Below, piece by piece: positions 43,013 through 54,428 of a DNA stretch of 64,000 nucleotides; the first letter of the stretch is position 1; each line of letters begins with the position of its first letter. Origin of the DNA: Cupriavidus oxalaticus (GTDB lineage: Bacteria > Pseudomonadota > Gammaproteobacteria > Burkholderiales > Burkholderiaceae); the NCBI RefSeq assembly GCF_004768545.1, contig NZ_CP038635.1, positions 3,100,001 to 3,164,000 of the forward strand. The letters are read 5' to 3'. The notes beneath the pieces were generated by a model. It did not search any database, was not told the DNA's origin, and saw only the letters and a list, made by a program, of their open reading frames with translations. The position numbers and the translations under genes were made by a program.

Positions 43013-43923
43013 CGGGTTTTCTCCGCGTTCTTGCTCTTCAGTCGCGTCGGATTGTTGTTGGAAGTACCGGAAACCGCTGCCGCTGCCTGCGTAGCCCGGG
43101 CCGCCTTCGCCGCCCGCTCCGCCTTCTCGGCCCGCACCGCCGCAGCGATCTGCGCCTCGGTCAGGAAGCGGGCATTGGCGGCGCGGATGGCAAAACCATT
43201 GGGATAACGCAGGTCGGCGTAGTCGATCTGCTTGCCCCACTGCTCGGTGACCTGCGGCCATGCAGCGACGAAACGCCTGACCCGCTGGTCCATCGCAGTG
43301 CGGTCTTCATCGTTCTGCTCGCGGCCAAGCTCGACCACCATGCCGTTGGACAGCCTGGCGCGCCAGGCATAGCGGCCCGACAGCGTCACCGCCAGCGGCT
43401 CGGTATGCAACGGCTTGAACCACTGGCGCATGACCTCGAGCTTCTCGATCACGTCGCCCTCGCTGTCCGGAGGACCGTCCAGCGCCAGCAACTGTGCGTC
43501 TTCTTCCGCCTCGGCGGTGTTGGCCACGAAGATCTCGCCGTAGGTATTGAGCAGGCGCCCGCTCTCCGGCGAGCCCCAGGTACCCAGCGCCTCGTGTTCC
43601 TCGACCTCCACAGCCAGGCCGTTTGGCCACTCGCGCCGCACGCTGGCGCGCCGCACCCAGGGCACCGACTCGAACGCCTGCCGTGCCGCGTTCAGGTCAA
43701 GCGTGAAGAAGTTGCCCGACAGCTTGCCCAGCGCGCTGGCACGCACGCTGGGGGCGTTCACGTGGCGCAGCGCGCCGCCGTCCATCGGCGCGATCTCCAC
43801 GTGGGTGATGGCAAACACCGGCCGCTGCGCCAGCCACAGCAGGCCGGCCGCGAGCGCCATCAGCGCCACCACGGCATAGAGCGTGGTGGCGATCAGGTTG
43901 AGCAGGCGTGTGTTATGCCACAT
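43009..43923 (-). CDS. ftsQ: Cell division protein FtsQ
   Basis: FtsQ is a bitopic inner-membrane protein that recruits FtsB/FtsL. The 304-residue protein has one N-terminal helix (about 10-32), a POTRA domain (FAITHVEIAPMDGGALRHVN...) and the FtsQ domain. The C-terminal 45 residues (AEKAERAAKAARATQAAAA...) are Ala/Lys-rich and basic, an extension compared with E. coli. It lies 19 bp after ddlB. Confidence 0.95.
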   Translation of the reverse strand: MWHNTRLLNLIATTLYAVVALMALAAGLLWLAQRPVFAITHVEIAPMDGGALRHVNAPSVRASALGKLSGNFFTLDLNAARQAFESVPWVRRASVRREWPNGLAVEVEEHEALGTWGSPESGRLLNTYGEIFVANTAEAEEDAQLLALDGPPDSEGDVIEKLEVMRQWFKPLHTEPLAVTLSGRYAWRARLSNGMVVELGREQNDEDRTAMDQRVRRFVAAWPQVTEQWGKQIDYADLRYPNGFAIRAANARFLTEAQIAAAVRAEKAERAAKAARATQAAAAVSGTSNNNPTRLKSKNAEKTR

Positions 43924-43942
43924 GGTCCAGGCGGGTTCTCTG

Positions 43943-44926
43943 TTATTCGGGCTTCCAGTGCTCGTTCGGGTGCAGGTCCAGCGTCGCGGCGGCCACCACC
44001 TGCAGCACGAAGTCCTCGTAGCTGATGCCGGCCGCGCGCGCCGCCATCGGCACCAGCGAGTGGCCGGTCATGCCGGGCGAGGTATTCATCTCGAGCAGGA
44101 AAGGCTTGCCGTCGGCGCGCAGCATCACGTCGGCGCGCGCCCAGCCGCGGCAGCCCAGCACGCGATAGGACTGCACCGCCAGCGCCTGGACTTCCTTCTC
44201 GACTTCGGGGTCCAGTCCTGACGGACACAAGTATTGGGTATCGTCAGTAAAGTACTTATTTTGATAGTCGTAGTTCGCTTCGGGCGCGACGATGCGGATC
44301 ACCGGCAGCGCTTCGGCGGTATCGCCCTCGCCCACGATCGGGCAGGTCAGCTCGGCGCCGTCGATGAAAGTCTCGGCGATGACGTCGTTGTCCAGCGCCT
44401 CGGCCTTCTCGAACGCCTCGCGCATCTGCCCGGCCGCCGTCACCTTGGTCAGGCCGATCGACGAGCCTTCGCGCGCCGGCTTGACGATCAGCGGCAGGCC
44501 CAGGTCGGCGACCACCGCGTCGAAATCCGTATCGGCATGCAGCATCGCGAAACGCGGCGTGGGCAGGTCATGCGTGGTCCACAGGCGCTTGGTGGCCTGC
44601 TTGTCCATCGCCAGCGCCGAGGCCAGCACGCCGCTGCCGGTGTAGGGCACGCCCAGTTGTTCCAGCAGGCCCTGGATGGTGCCGTCTTCGCCATAGCGGC
44701 CGTGCAGCGCGATAAAGACGCGGTCGAACTTGGCCGCGGCCAGCTCGGCCACGCCTTGCAGGCCGGGATCGAAGCCATGCGCGTCGACGCCGCGCGACTG
44801 CAGCGCGGCCAGCACGCCGCTGCCCGACATCAGCGAGATCTCGCGCTCGGCCGAGCGGCCGCCGAACAGCACGCCGACCTTGCCCAGCGACTTGGGATCG
44901 ATATTGGGATGGGCGACGAAGCTCAT
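43943..44926 (-). CDS. ddlB: D-alanine--D-alanine ligase
   Basis: Ddl joins two D-alanines for the peptidoglycan stem peptide. The 327-residue ATP-grasp enzyme begins with [20 protein letters not shown] and has [30 protein letters not shown], the Mg/ATP site. The start at 44926 overlaps murC by 4 bp. It is the usual Ddl position between murC and ftsQ. Confidence 0.97.
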   Translation of the reverse strand: MSFVAHPNIDPKSLGKVGVLFGGRSAEREISLMSGSGVLAALQSRGVDAHGFDPGLQGVAELAAAKFDRVFIALHGRYGEDGTIQGLLEQLGVPYTGSGVLASALAMDKQATKRLWTTHDLPTPRFAMLHADTDFDAVVADLGLPLIVKPAREGSSIGLTKVTAAGQMREAFEKAEALDNDVIAETFIDGAELTCPIVGEGDTAEALPVIRIVAPEANYDYQNKYFTDDTQYLCPSGLDPEVEKEVQALAVQSYRVLGCRGWARADVMLRADGKPFLLEMNTSPGMTGHSLVPMAARAAGISYEDFVLQVVAAATLDLHPNEHWKPE

Positions 44927-46350
44927 TGCTGGCCTCCCGGCTGTTGCGTCTGCTGGTGCGACACCAGTTGCCCCGGCACGCCGCCGATCGAGCCGGCGCC
45001 CATCGTCACGACCACATCGCCGGGCCGGACAGCATTCAGGATGGCCTGCGGCATCTCTTCCATCTGCTCCACGAAAACAGGTTCTACCTTGCCGGCCACG
45101 CGCAACGCGCGGGTCAGCGCACGGCCGTCGGCGGCCACGATCGGGGTCTCGCCGGCGGCATAGACCTCGGACAGCAGCAGGGCATCGACAGTGCCCAGCA
45201 CTTTGACGAAGTCTTCAAAGCAATCCCGCGTACGGGTGAATCGGTGCGGCTGGAACGCCAGCACCAGGCGGCGGCCCGGGAACGCGCCGCGCGCCGCGGC
45301 AAGCGTGGCGGCCATTTCCACCGGGTGGTGGCCGTAGTCGTCCACCAGCGTGAAGGTGCCGGCACCGTCGGTGGTGGCCACTTCGCCGTAGCGCTGGAAG
45401 CGGCGGCCCACGCCGTGGAACTCGCGCAGCGCCTTGACGATGGCGGCGTCGGGCACTTCCAGCTCGGTCGCGATGGCGATCGCCGCCAGCGCGTTCTGCA
45501 CGTTGTGCATGCCGGGCAGGTTCAGCACGATTTCCAGCGGCGGCTCGGTATGGCCGTTGAGCTGGCGCAGCACGGTGAAGTGCATCTGGCCGTCGACCGC
45601 GCGCGCGTCCACGGCGCGGATCTGCGCGTCTTCGGCAAACCCGTAGCGCACCACCGGCTTGGACACGAACGGCAGGATCTCGCGCACGTTGGGGTCGTCG
45701 ACGCACAGCACGGCAATGCCGTAGAACGGCAGGCGCTGCGTGAATTCGATGAACGCCTGCTTGAGCCGGGCAAAGTCGTGCCCGTAGGTGTCCATGTGGT
45801 CGGCATCGATATTGGTGATGACCTCGATGACCGGGAACAGGTTCAGGAACGATGCGTCGGATTCATCCGCCTCGGCCACGATGAAGTCGCCGGTGCCCAG
45901 GCGCGCGTTGGCGCCGGCGGAGTTGAGCCGGCCGCCGATGACGAAGGTGGGATCCAGCCCGCCTTCGGCCAGCACCGATGCCACCAGGCTGGTGGTGGTG
46001 GTCTTGCCGTGCGTGCCGGCGATGGCCACGCCCTGCTTCAGGCGCATCAGCTCGGCCAGCATCACCGCGCGCGGCACCACCGGGATGCGCTTGCTGCGGG
46101 CGGCCAGCACCTCGGGGTTGTCGCCGCTGACCGCGGTCGACACCACCACGGCGTTGGCGCCGGTCACGTTGGCCGCGTCATGCCCGTGCATGACCGTGGC
46201 GCCGAGCGAGGCCAGGCGCCGCGTGGCGGCATTGCTGCCCACGTCGGAACCCGAGACCTTGTAGCCCAGGTTCAGCAGGACCTCGGCGATGCCGCTCATG
46301 CCGGCCCCGCCGATCCCCACGAAGTGGATGTTTTTGACGATATGCTTCAT
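44923..46350 (-). CDS. murC: UDP-N-acetylmuramate--L-alanine ligase
   Basis: MurC adds the first amino acid (L-Ala) to UDP-MurNAc. The 475-residue Mur ligase has the nucleotide-binding N-terminus [12 protein letters not shown] (9-20), P-loop GTHGKTTT near 112-119 and DDYGHHPVE in the C-terminal domain. It lies 21 bp after murG. The extreme C-terminus is Gln-rich ([12 protein letters not shown]). Confidence 0.97.
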   Translation of the reverse strand: MKHIVKNIHFVGIGGAGMSGIAEVLLNLGYKVSGSDVGSNAATRRLASLGATVMHGHDAANVTGANAVVVSTAVSGDNPEVLAARSKRIPVVPRAVMLAELMRLKQGVAIAGTHGKTTTTSLVASVLAEGGLDPTFVIGGRLNSAGANARLGTGDFIVAEADESDASFLNLFPVIEVITNIDADHMDTYGHDFARLKQAFIEFTQRLPFYGIAVLCVDDPNVREILPFVSKPVVRYGFAEDAQIRAVDARAVDGQMHFTVLRQLNGHTEPPLEIVLNLPGMHNVQNALAAIAIATELEVPDAAIVKALREFHGVGRRFQRYGEVATTDGAGTFTLVDDYGHHPVEMAATLAAARGAFPGRRLVLAFQPHRFTRTRDCFEDFVKVLGTVDALLLSEVYAAGETPIVAADGRALTRALRVAGKVEPVFVEQMEEMPQAILNAVRPGDVVVTMGAGSIGGVPGQLVSHQQTQQPGGQQ

Positions 46351-46371
46351 TGGATTGCTGCTTCGCTCACT

Positions 46372-47442
46372 TCAGTCCCTGGCCAGCTGGCTGCACACCT
46401 CGGCGACGCGCCGGGTTGCCTCAGGCTTGGCTAGTCCGCGCGCCAGGCGCGCCATGTCTTTCAGCTGCGGCCGGGTCAGGCTGGCGATGGTCTGCGCCAG
46501 GCCCCCGGCCGTCAGGTCTTGTTGCTGCACCAGCAGGGCCGCGCCCTGGCTGGATAAAAACTTTGCGTTGGTGGTCTGGTGATCGTCCACTGCGTGCGGG
46601 AACGGCACGAACAGCGCCGCCACGCCCGCCGCGGCCACTTCCGACACCGTCATCGCGCCGGCGCGGCAGATCACGAGATCCGCATCGGCATAGGCGCGCG
46701 CCATGTCGTCGATGAACGGCAGGGTCTGCGCCGGCACCTGTGCCGCCGCATAGTTGGCGCGCAGCGTGTCGATCTGCTTCGCGCCCGCCTGGTGCGTCAC
46801 CACCGGGCGCTCGCTTTCCGGCAGCAGCGCGATCGCCTTCGGCACCACCTCGTTCAGCGCCGCGGCGCCCAGGCTGCCGCCCACTACCAGGATGCGCAGC
46901 GGACCGGTGCGCTGGTCGTAGCGCGCCTGGGGCGCATCCAGGTGCGCCAGTTCCTCGCGCACCGGGTTGCCGGTCCATTCGCCGCCGGGCAGCGTGTCCG
47001 GGAACGCGCACAGCACGCGGTCGGCCACCTTGGCCAGCACCTTGTTGGCCAGGCCGGCGATCGAGTTCTGCTCGTGCAGCACCAGCGGGCGGCCCAGCAG
47101 CGAGGCCATCATGCCGGCCGGGAAGGTGATGTACCCGCCCATGCCCAGCACCACGTTCGGCTTTACCCGGCGCAGCGCGCCGATGCTCTGCCAGAACGCG
47201 CGCAGCAGGTTCAGCGGCAGCAGGAACTTGGTCACCAGCCCCTTGCCACGCAGGCCGCCGAACTGGATGTATTCCATCGGGATGCCGTGCTTGGGCACCA
47301 GCGTGGCTTCCATGCCGGTGCGGTTGCCCAGCCAGACGATGTTCCAGCCCTGCTCGCGCAACGCATGCGCGACCGCCAGCCCCGGGAACACATGCCCCCC
47401 GGTGCCGCCGGCCATCACGAGCAGGGTGCGCGGTGCGGTCAT
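46372..47442 (-). CDS. murG: UDP-GlcNAc:undecaprenyl-PP-MurNAc-pentapeptide transferase
   Basis: MurG makes lipid II from lipid I at the inner face of the membrane. The 356-residue GT-B protein has [16 protein letters not shown] near the N-terminus and [13 protein letters not shown] plus [15 protein letters not shown] in the donor domain. It overlaps ftsW by 4 bp. Confidence 0.97.
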   Translation of the reverse strand: MTAPRTLLVMAGGTGGHVFPGLAVAHALREQGWNIVWLGNRTGMEATLVPKHGIPMEYIQFGGLRGKGLVTKFLLPLNLLRAFWQSIGALRRVKPNVVLGMGGYITFPAGMMASLLGRPLVLHEQNSIAGLANKVLAKVADRVLCAFPDTLPGGEWTGNPVREELAHLDAPQARYDQRTGPLRILVVGGSLGAAALNEVVPKAIALLPESERPVVTHQAGAKQIDTLRANYAAAQVPAQTLPFIDDMARAYADADLVICRAGAMTVSEVAAAGVAALFVPFPHAVDDHQTTNAKFLSSQGAALLVQQQDLTAGGLAQTIASLTRPQLKDMARLARGLAKPEATRRVAEVCSQLARD

Positions 47443-48680
47443 ACCTTGCCTCCGCGCATCAACACACGGTTTTCATAGTCAATGCGCAGCAGGATCGCCA
47501 ACGCCACGCAGTTCATCAGAATCCCCGACCCGCCATAGCTCACCAGCGGCAGCGTCAGCCCCTTGGTCGGCAGCAGCCCCAGGTTCACGCCCATGTTGAT
47601 AAAGGTCTGCCAGCCGATCCACACGCCGATGCCCTTGGCCACCAGTCCGGCAAAGGTGCGGTCGAGCTGCAGCGCGGTGCGGCCGATATTGAAGGCGCGG
47701 CGCACCAGCCAGTAGAACAGCACGATCACCACCAGCACGCCGACAAAGCCAAACTCCTCGCCGATTACCGCAAGGATGAAGTCGGTATGCGCCTCGGGCA
47801 GGTAGTGCAGCTTCTCGATGCTGCCGCCCAGTCCGACCCCGGTCCACTCGCCGCGGCCGAAGGCAATCAGCGAATGCGTGAGCTGGTAGGCCTTGCCCAG
47901 CGCGTTGCTCTCTTCCCACGGGCTCAGGTAGGCAAAGATCCGCTCGCGCCGCCATGGGGACGCCGTGATCAGCAGCGCGAACGCGCCCACCGCCACGCCG
48001 ACCAGCCCGGCGAACAGCTTGCCGTTGATGCCGCCCAGGAACAGGATGCCCATCGCCACCGCCGCGATCACCAGGAACGCGCCCATGTCGGGCTCGAGCA
48101 GCAGCAGCATGCCGACCACCACTACCGCCACGCCCATCGGCAGGAAGCCCTTGGACACGGTCTGCATCCACTCCTGCTTGCGCACGGTGTAGTTGGCGGC
48201 GTACAGCACCACTGCCAGCTTCATCAGTTCCGACGGCTGGAAATTCATCACGCCCAGCGGGATCCACCGGCGCGCGCCGTTCACGCCCTTGCCGACGAAC
48301 GGCACCAGCACGATCACCAGCAGGATCAGCGCGACGATAAAGAGCTTGGGCGCATACCGGTCCCACACCTTCACCGGCACCTGGAACGCCACCAGCCCGA
48401 CCGACAGTCCGATAAACAGCGCGAACGCATGCCGCACCAGGAAATGGCTTTCGCGGTAGTTGGCGTAGCGCGGCGAATCCGGCAGCGCGATCGAGGCCGA
48501 AAAGACCATCACCAGGCCGAGCGCGAGCAGCACGATCGCGACCCACAGCAGGGGCTGGTCGTACTCCATCATGCGCGAACGCGTGGGCTTGACGCCCGAA
48601 ACCGCGTCACGCAGGCCACCCCAGGCGTTGCCGATGGTGGCGCCGATGAAACCGCTGCGCTTGACCTGTGCCTCACTCAT
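47439..48680 (-). CDS. ftsW: Septal peptidoglycan polymerase FtsW (SEDS family)
   Basis: FtsW polymerises lipid II at the septum together with FtsI. The 413-residue protein has about ten membrane helices and SEDS motifs such as [24 protein letters not shown] and [14 protein letters not shown]. The first 40 residues are a cytoplasmic tail. It overlaps murD by 4 bp. Confidence 0.97.
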   Translation of the reverse strand: MSEAQVKRSGFIGATIGNAWGGLRDAVSGVKPTRSRMMEYDQPLLWVAIVLLALGLVMVFSASIALPDSPRYANYRESHFLVRHAFALFIGLSVGLVAFQVPVKVWDRYAPKLFIVALILLVIVLVPFVGKGVNGARRWIPLGVMNFQPSELMKLAVVLYAANYTVRKQEWMQTVSKGFLPMGVAVVVVGMLLLLEPDMGAFLVIAAVAMGILFLGGINGKLFAGLVGVAVGAFALLITASPWRRERIFAYLSPWEESNALGKAYQLTHSLIAFGRGEWTGVGLGGSIEKLHYLPEAHTDFILAVIGEEFGFVGVLVVIVLFYWLVRRAFNIGRTALQLDRTFAGLVAKGIGVWIGWQTFINMGVNLGLLPTKGLTLPLVSYGGSGILMNCVALAILLRIDYENRVLMRGGKV

Positions 48681-50188
48681 GGCAGGATCCCCCGGGACAG
48701 GGCCAGTTCTTCCACCGCGGCGCGGAATACCTCGGCGCGGTGCACGTAGTTGCGGAACATGTCGAGGCTGGCGCAGGCCGGCGAAAGCAGCACGACGTCG
48801 CCGCGCTCGGCCAGTTCGGTTGCCTTGGTCACGGCTTCTTCCAGCGTGGCGGCATCGGCCAGGGTCGAGCCGCTGCCCTGCAGGGCATCGCGCAACTCTC
48901 CCGCGGCCCGGCCGATCAGCACCACGGCGCGTGCGTATTGCGCCACCGGCGCGGCCAGCGGCGAGAAATCCTGGCCCTTGCCTTCGCCGCCCGCGATCAG
49001 CACCACGCGCTTGTCCAGCCCGGACAGCGCGGCCACGGTGGCGCCGACATTGGTGCCCTTGCTGTCGTCGAAATACTCGACGTCATCGATGGTGGCGACC
49101 CACTCCACGCGGTGCGGCTCGCCGCGATACTCGCGCAGGCCATGCAGCAACGCGTTCATCGGCAGGTCGATGGCACGGCACAGCGCCAGCGCCGCCATGG
49201 CGTTGGTGGCGTTGTGCATGCCACGGATATGCAGCGCATCGGCCGGCATCAGGCGCTTGTGGCGCACCGGCACGGCTTCCTCGGTAGCTTCGGCGGCCTT
49301 GCGGCGGCGCGGCTTGCCCTCCCCTTGCGCTTCCGAATCGGGTTCGGCCAGCACCAGCCAGGGCATGCCGCCCTCGCGCAGGATGCCGAAGCTGCCCGGC
49401 ACTTCCGGCAGATCGATGCCGAAAGTCACCGGCTTGCGGCCCGCCCGCGCCATGTCCAGCGTGAGCCGGTCATTGCGGTTCAGCACCTGCACGCACTCGC
49501 TGCCGGCGGGCCCGAAGATGCGCGCCTTGGAGGCAGCGTAGGCTTCCATCGAGCCGTGCCAGTCAAGATGGTCCTGGCTCACGTTGAGCACGGTGGCCGC
49601 ATCCGGCGCCAGCGTATGCGTGGTTTCCAGCTGGAAGCTGGAGAGTTCCAGCACCCACACCTCCGGCAGCGTGGCCGAGGCGATGCACGCCGACAGCTTG
49701 TCCAGCGCCGACGGGCTGATATTGCCCGCCACTGCCACGGTCTTGCCGGCGCGCTCGACCAGCCGGCCGGTCAGTGCCGTGGTGGTGGTCTTGCCATTGG
49801 TGCCGGTGATCGCGAGCAGCTTCGGCGCGTAGCCGGATTCGGCCTCCAGGTGCCTGAGCGCGCGCACGAACAGCTCGATCTCGCCCCACACCGGGATGCC
49901 GCGCGCCTGCGCGGCGGCCAGAAGCGCTCCGGTGCCGGCGTCCAGCGGCGACAGCCCGGGGCTGATCGCCACCAGGCCGATACCGTCGAGCAAGCTTTCC
50001 GAGAACGGCCCGCCCACGAACCCGGCCGAAGTCAGCTCGGCCTGCAGGAAGACAAGGTTGGCGGGCGCCTCGCGCGTGTCGGCCACGCGCACCGCGCAGC
50101 CGTTCAGGCCACACCAGCGCGCCATGGCCAGCCCCGATTCGCCGAGGCCTAGTACCAGCACATGAGGTTTCTGCAGCTCGCCAAACAC
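48677..50188 (-). CDS. murD: UDP-N-acetylmuramoylalanine--D-glutamate ligase
   Basis: MurD adds D-Glu to UDP-MurNAc-L-Ala. The 503-residue protein has P-loop GTNGKTTTT near 129-137, SQDHLDWHG and [12 protein letters not shown] motifs. Compared with the usual length of about 440-450 it has a charged insertion at about residues 281-310 ([20 protein letters not shown] and onward), likely a surface loop of the central domain. The gene is 79 bp after mraY. Confidence 0.97.
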   Translation of the reverse strand: MFGELQKPHVLVLGLGESGLAMARWCGLNGCAVRVADTREAPANLVFLQAELTSAGFVGGPFSESLLDGIGLVAISPGLSPLDAGTGALLAAAQARGIPVWGEIELFVRALRHLEAESGYAPKLLAITGTNGKTTTTALTGRLVERAGKTVAVAGNISPSALDKLSACIASATLPEVWVLELSSFQLETTHTLAPDAATVLNVSQDHLDWHGSMEAYAASKARIFGPAGSECVQVLNRNDRLTLDMARAGRKPVTFGIDLPEVPGSFGILREGGMPWLVLAEPDSEAQGEGKPRRRKAAEATEEAVPVRHKRLMPADALHIRGMHNATNAMAALALCRAIDLPMNALLHGLREYRGEPHRVEWVATIDDVEYFDDSKGTNVGATVAALSGLDKRVVLIAGGEGKGQDFSPLAAPVAQYARAVVLIGRAAGELRDALQGSGSTLADAATLEEAVTKATELAERGDVVLLSPACASLDMFRNYVHRAEVFRAAVEELALSRGILP

Positions 50189-50267
50189 TTCGATTTCCTG
50201 CCTTTGGTTTCCTGTTTCTATATAGAGAGCGCCGCGGTTCTGACCATCGGCGCAACCACCAACACCC

Positions 50268-51437
50268 CTAGCGCAGCTTCAGCGTCGACAATCCGATCAG
50301 CACCAGCAGCATGGTGATGATCCAGAAGCGCACCGTGACCTGCGTTTCCTTCCAGCCGCCCAGCTCGAAATGGTGGTGCAGCGGCGCCATCCGGAACAGC
50401 CGCCTGCCCTCGCCAAAACGGCGCTTGGTGATCTTGAACCACGTGACCTGCGCCATCACCGACAGCGTTTCGACCACGAAGATGCCGCCCATCACGAACA
50501 GCACGATCTCCTGGCGCACGATCACCGCCACCGTGCCCAGCGCGCCGCCCAGCGCCAGCGCGCCCACGTCGCCCATGAACACCTGCGCCGGATGCGCGTT
50601 GAACCAGAGGAAAGCCAGCCCTGCCCCGCCCAGCGCGGAACAGAAGATCAGCAGCTCCCCCGCGCCCGGGATATGCGGGAACAGCAGGTACTTGCTGTAG
50701 ACCGCGTTGCCCATCACGTAGGCAAACACGCCCAGCCCGCCGCCCACCAGCACCACCGGCATGATCACCAGGCCGTCCAGGCCGTCGGTCAGGTTCACGG
50801 CGTTGCTCGAGCCCACGATCACCAGGTAGGTCAGCACGATGAAGCCGGCCACGCCCAGCGGGTAGCTGATCTCCTTGAAGAAGGGCACGATCAGGTTGGA
50901 CTTGTACGGCATGTCGAGCGACAGCCCGCCCTCGACCCAGTTCAGGAACAGCTCCCAGACCCGCACGTTGCTGCTTTCGGACACCGAGAACGCCAGGTAG
51001 ACCGCGGCCACCAGGCCGATCAGCGTCTGCCAGAAAAACTTTTCGCGGCTCGACATGCCGCGCGGATCGCGATAGACCACCTTGCGGTAGTCGTCGACCC
51101 AGCCGATGGCGCCGTAGCCGAAGGTGACCAGCATCACCACCCAGATAAAGCGGTTGCCCCAGTCGCACCAAAGCAGCGTCGAGACGGCAATCGACACCAG
51201 CACCAGCACGCCGCCCATGGTCGGCGTGCCGGACTTGACCAGGTGCGTCTGCGGGCCGATGGTGCGCACCGCCTGGCCGACCTTCAGCTCGGTCAGCTTG
51301 CGGATCACCCACGGCCCGAACGTCAGGCCGATCAGCAGCGCGGTGAGGTTGGCCATCACCGCGCGGAAAGTCAGGTAGTTGACGACCCGGAGGAAGCTGT
51401 AGTCGTTTTGCAGCCACTGGGCCAGAGCCAATAACAT
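50268..51437 (-). CDS. mraY: Phospho-N-acetylmuramoyl-pentapeptide transferase
   Basis: MraY links phospho-MurNAc-pentapeptide to undecaprenyl phosphate, giving lipid I. The 389-residue membrane protein has ten helices, with the catalytic DDYRKV ([13 protein letters not shown]), NLTDGLDGL and [12 protein letters not shown] motifs and the HHHFE segment. It starts 13 bp after murF. Confidence 0.98.
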   Translation of the reverse strand: MLLALAQWLQNDYSFLRVVNYLTFRAVMANLTALLIGLTFGPWVIRKLTELKVGQAVRTIGPQTHLVKSGTPTMGGVLVLVSIAVSTLLWCDWGNRFIWVVMLVTFGYGAIGWVDDYRKVVYRDPRGMSSREKFFWQTLIGLVAAVYLAFSVSESSNVRVWELFLNWVEGGLSLDMPYKSNLIVPFFKEISYPLGVAGFIVLTYLVIVGSSNAVNLTDGLDGLVIMPVVLVGGGLGVFAYVMGNAVYSKYLLFPHIPGAGELLIFCSALGGAGLAFLWFNAHPAQVFMGDVGALALGGALGTVAVIVRQEIVLFVMGGIFVVETLSVMAQVTWFKITKRRFGEGRRLFRMAPLHHHFELGGWKETQVTVRFWIITMLLVLIGLSTLKLR

Positions 51438-51450
51438 CGTGTTGTCTTCG

Positions 51451-52863
51451 TTAATGTGCGGAAGTGTCTGCGACCAGCGCAGCGACCATCCGTTCCATGC
51501 GCATGAAGCGCGATCCCTTCACCAGCACGGCGCCGGCTTGCGCCACCATGCCCCCGCTGTCTTCCTCCAGGGCCTTTGCCAGGTCCTCCGCGCTGCCGAA
51601 ATGGCGGCCATTGGCGCCGAACGCACGCACCGCGTGCACGGCCAGCTCGCCGGTGCCCCACAGCGTGTCGACGCCGCGCGCCTGCGCGTAGGCGCCGATT
51701 TCTTCGTGGAACGCCGGCCCCTGGTCGCCGACCTCGCCCATGTCGCCCAGCACCAGCACGCGCGGCGCGGCGAAGCCGGCCAGCACGTCGATGGCGGCGC
51801 GCATGGAATCGGGGTTGGCGTTGTAGGTGTCGTCGATGACCACCGTGCCGCCCGGTGTGTACTTCACCTGCAGACGGCCCTTGACCGCCTGGAAGCCGGC
51901 CAGCCCCGCCTGGATCGCCGGCACGTGCACGCCCGCGGCCAGCGCGCAGGCGATAGCCGCCAGCGCGTTGCGCACGTTGTGCTCGCCCAGCAGCGCGAGC
52001 CTGACTTCAAACGCATGGCCCGGCGCGCGCACCTGCATCACCTGCGCGCCGTCGACCAGTGCCATGGTGGCGTGCACATCCGCGCGCTGCGAGGTGCCGA
52101 ACGACAGCGCGCGGCGCGCACCGGCGGCCTCGCGCCAGACCGGCGCAAAGGCACCGCCGCTTTCCTCGTCGAGCGGGAACACCGCCACGCCGTCCGCCGG
52201 CAGCGCCGCCAGCGCGGCCGCGTGTTCGTGCGCCACGGCTTCCACGCTGACCATGAATTCCTGGTGCTCGCGCTGCGCGTTGGTGATGACCGCCACGGTG
52301 GGCTGGGCGATGCCGGCCAGGTAGACGGTCTCGCCCGGATGGTTCATGCCGAGCTCCAGCACCGCCAGCTTGTGCGTGGCGCGCAGGCGCAGCACCGTCA
52401 ACGGCAGGCCGATGTCGTTGTTCAGGTTGCCGCCGGTGGCCAGGCGCTGGTCCTCGCCCACCGCCGCGGAGAAGATCGCCGCGATCATTTCCTTGACCGT
52501 GGTCTTGCCGTTGCTGCCGGTCACCGCCACCGCGGGCAGCGTGAACCGGCGGCGCCAGCCGGCGCCCAGCTCGCCCAGCGCGATGCGGGTGTCGGGGGCG
52601 ACGATGGCCGGCACGCCGGCATAGTTGCTGGTAGCCGCGTCGCGGCTCACCAGCACCGCAGCGGCGCCCTTGGCCACCACGTCGGCGATGAAATCATGCG
52701 CATCGAAGCGCTCGCCCTTCAGCGCGACGAACAGGTCGCCGGGCTCGACGGTACGGCTGTCGGTCTGCACGCGCGAGAACGCAACGGCGCCGTCGCCACA
52801 AACGCGCGCGCCGGCGATCCAGCCGGCGGCGTCCTGCAAGGTAGTCATGGTGGTCTGGCTCAT
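51451..52863 (-). CDS. murF: UDP-MurNAc-tripeptide--D-alanyl-D-alanine ligase
   Basis: MurF adds D-Ala-D-Ala to complete the pentapeptide. The 470-residue Mur ligase has P-loop TGSNGKTT at about 115-122, [10 protein letters not shown] and [14 protein letters not shown]. It overlaps murE by 4 bp. Confidence 0.97.
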   Translation of the reverse strand: MSQTTMTTLQDAAGWIAGARVCGDGAVAFSRVQTDSRTVEPGDLFVALKGERFDAHDFIADVVAKGAAAVLVSRDAATSNYAGVPAIVAPDTRIALGELGAGWRRRFTLPAVAVTGSNGKTTVKEMIAAIFSAAVGEDQRLATGGNLNNDIGLPLTVLRLRATHKLAVLELGMNHPGETVYLAGIAQPTVAVITNAQREHQEFMVSVEAVAHEHAAALAALPADGVAVFPLDEESGGAFAPVWREAAGARRALSFGTSQRADVHATMALVDGAQVMQVRAPGHAFEVRLALLGEHNVRNALAAIACALAAGVHVPAIQAGLAGFQAVKGRLQVKYTPGGTVVIDDTYNANPDSMRAAIDVLAGFAAPRVLVLGDMGEVGDQGPAFHEEIGAYAQARGVDTLWGTGELAVHAVRAFGANGRHFGSAEDLAKALEEDSGGMVAQAGAVLVKGSRFMRMERMVAALVADTSAH

Positions 52864-54428
52864 GCCGATACTCCACGGGTGGCAAGCGCCAGGCGGACAT
52901 GCTCGCGGTCGGAGAACGGGCGCTTGCGCCCCTGGATCTCCTGGGTGGCCTCGTGGCCCTTGCCTGCCACCAGCACCACGTCGGCCGGGGCCGCATGCTT
53001 GATGGCGTAGAGAATGGCCGCGGCGCGGTCCTCGATCTGGCGGCCGCGCGCGCGGTCCGCCATGCCGTCGGAGATCGCGTCAAGGATGTCCTGCGGGTCC
53101 TCGCTGCGCGGGTTGTCGCTGGTCAGGATGACGTCGTCGGCCAGTCGTTCGGCCACTGCGCCCATCAGCGGGCGCTTGATCGGGTCGCGGTCGCCGCCGC
53201 AGCCGAACACGCACCACAGGCGGCCATGGCGCGCCTGCGCCACCGGGCGCAGCGCGGCCAGCGTCTGTTCCAGCGCGTCGGGGGTGTGGGCATAGTCGAC
53301 CACGGCGAGCGGGCCCAGCGCGGCATCGCCACCGTTGGCGCCGAACAGTTCCATGCGGCCCTCGACCGGCGTCAGCGCGCGCAGCGCGGCCAGGGCCGCA
53401 TCCCACGCCACGCCGTTGGCCAGCGCCGCGCCCAGCACCGCCAGCAGGTTGCTGACGTTGAAGGCGCCGATCATGGGCGTGGACATCTCGGCGCTGCCGA
53501 AGTTGCCGTCGATATGGAAAGCGGTGCCGTTGGGCGTGGCGCGCACGTTGGTGGCGCGCAGCCATTCGCCGCGCGGGCGGCGCACCGTGGCGGCGCCGGG
53601 CCCGTCGATGCCGTATTCGATCACGTGCGGCGCGGCGATCGCGGCCGCGTCCGCGGCCAGCAGCCGCTGGCCCATGGCGTCGTCGCGGTTGACCACCGCG
53701 GTGCGCAGGCCGTCCCAGCGGAACAGGCGCTCCTTGGCAGCCTCGTACTCGGCCATCGAGCCGTGGTAGTCGAGGTGGTCCTGCGTCAGGTTGGTCAGCA
53801 CCGCCACCGAGAAATGCGTGCCGGCGACGCGCTCCTGCTCGAGGCCGTGCGAGGACACTTCCATCGCCACGGCACGCGCGCCGGCATCGTGCAGCGCCGC
53901 CAGGCTGGCCTGCAGCTGCACCGCGTCGGGCGTGGTGAAGCCGGTCGCCTGCAGGGCGCCGGGGAAACCGGTGCCGAGCGTGCCGACGGTCGCGCATGGC
54001 GTGCCCGCGGCCTGCAGCACGCGCGCCAGCCACTGGCTGCACGAGGTCTTGCCGTTGGTGCCGGTGATGCCGGTCACGGCCAGGCCGCGCACCGGATTGC
54101 CGTGCCAGCCGGCGGCGATCGGGCCGGCAAGCTGATGCAGGTTGCTGAGCGCCAGGTGGGGCACGACATCGCCAAACGGCCAGTCGAAGCCGTCGGCCTC
54201 ATAGACGATGGCGCCGGCGCCGGCCGCGATGGCCTGCTGGATATACGGCCGCCCATCGGTGGTCAGGCGCTCGTTGCCGAGCACGTAGGCGAAGAACACG
54301 TCGCCGTGCGCCAGCCGGCGGCTATCGCCGGTCAGCTGCGCCGAAGCGGCCACGTTGGTACGCAGCCAGGCCAGCGCGTTGCTGGCCTGGGTGGTCACCT
54401 CGAGCGGGAGCAGGGGCTTGGCCGTCAT
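52860..54428 (-). CDS. murE: UDP-MurNAc-L-alanyl-D-glutamate--meso-diaminopimelate ligase
   Basis: MurE adds the third residue of the stem peptide. The 522-residue protein has P-loop GTNGKTS at 122-128 and the DNPRSEDP motif, whose DNPR tetrapeptide marks use of meso-diaminopimelate rather than lysine. The start at 54428 overlaps the ftsI stop by 4 bp; the longer open frame upstream lies inside ftsI. Confidence 0.97.
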   Translation of the reverse strand: MTAKPLLPLEVTTQASNALAWLRTNVAASAQLTGDSRRLAHGDVFFAYVLGNERLTTDGRPYIQQAIAAGAGAIVYEADGFDWPFGDVVPHLALSNLHQLAGPIAAGWHGNPVRGLAVTGITGTNGKTSCSQWLARVLQAAGTPCATVGTLGTGFPGALQATGFTTPDAVQLQASLAALHDAGARAVAMEVSSHGLEQERVAGTHFSVAVLTNLTQDHLDYHGSMAEYEAAKERLFRWDGLRTAVVNRDDAMGQRLLAADAAAIAAPHVIEYGIDGPGAATVRRPRGEWLRATNVRATPNGTAFHIDGNFGSAEMSTPMIGAFNVSNLLAVLGAALANGVAWDAALAALRALTPVEGRMELFGANGGDAALGPLAVVDYAHTPDALEQTLAALRPVAQARHGRLWCVFGCGGDRDPIKRPLMGAVAERLADDVILTSDNPRSEDPQDILDAISDGMADRARGRQIEDRAAAILYAIKHAAPADVVLVAGKGHEATQEIQGRKRPFSDREHVRLALATRGVSA

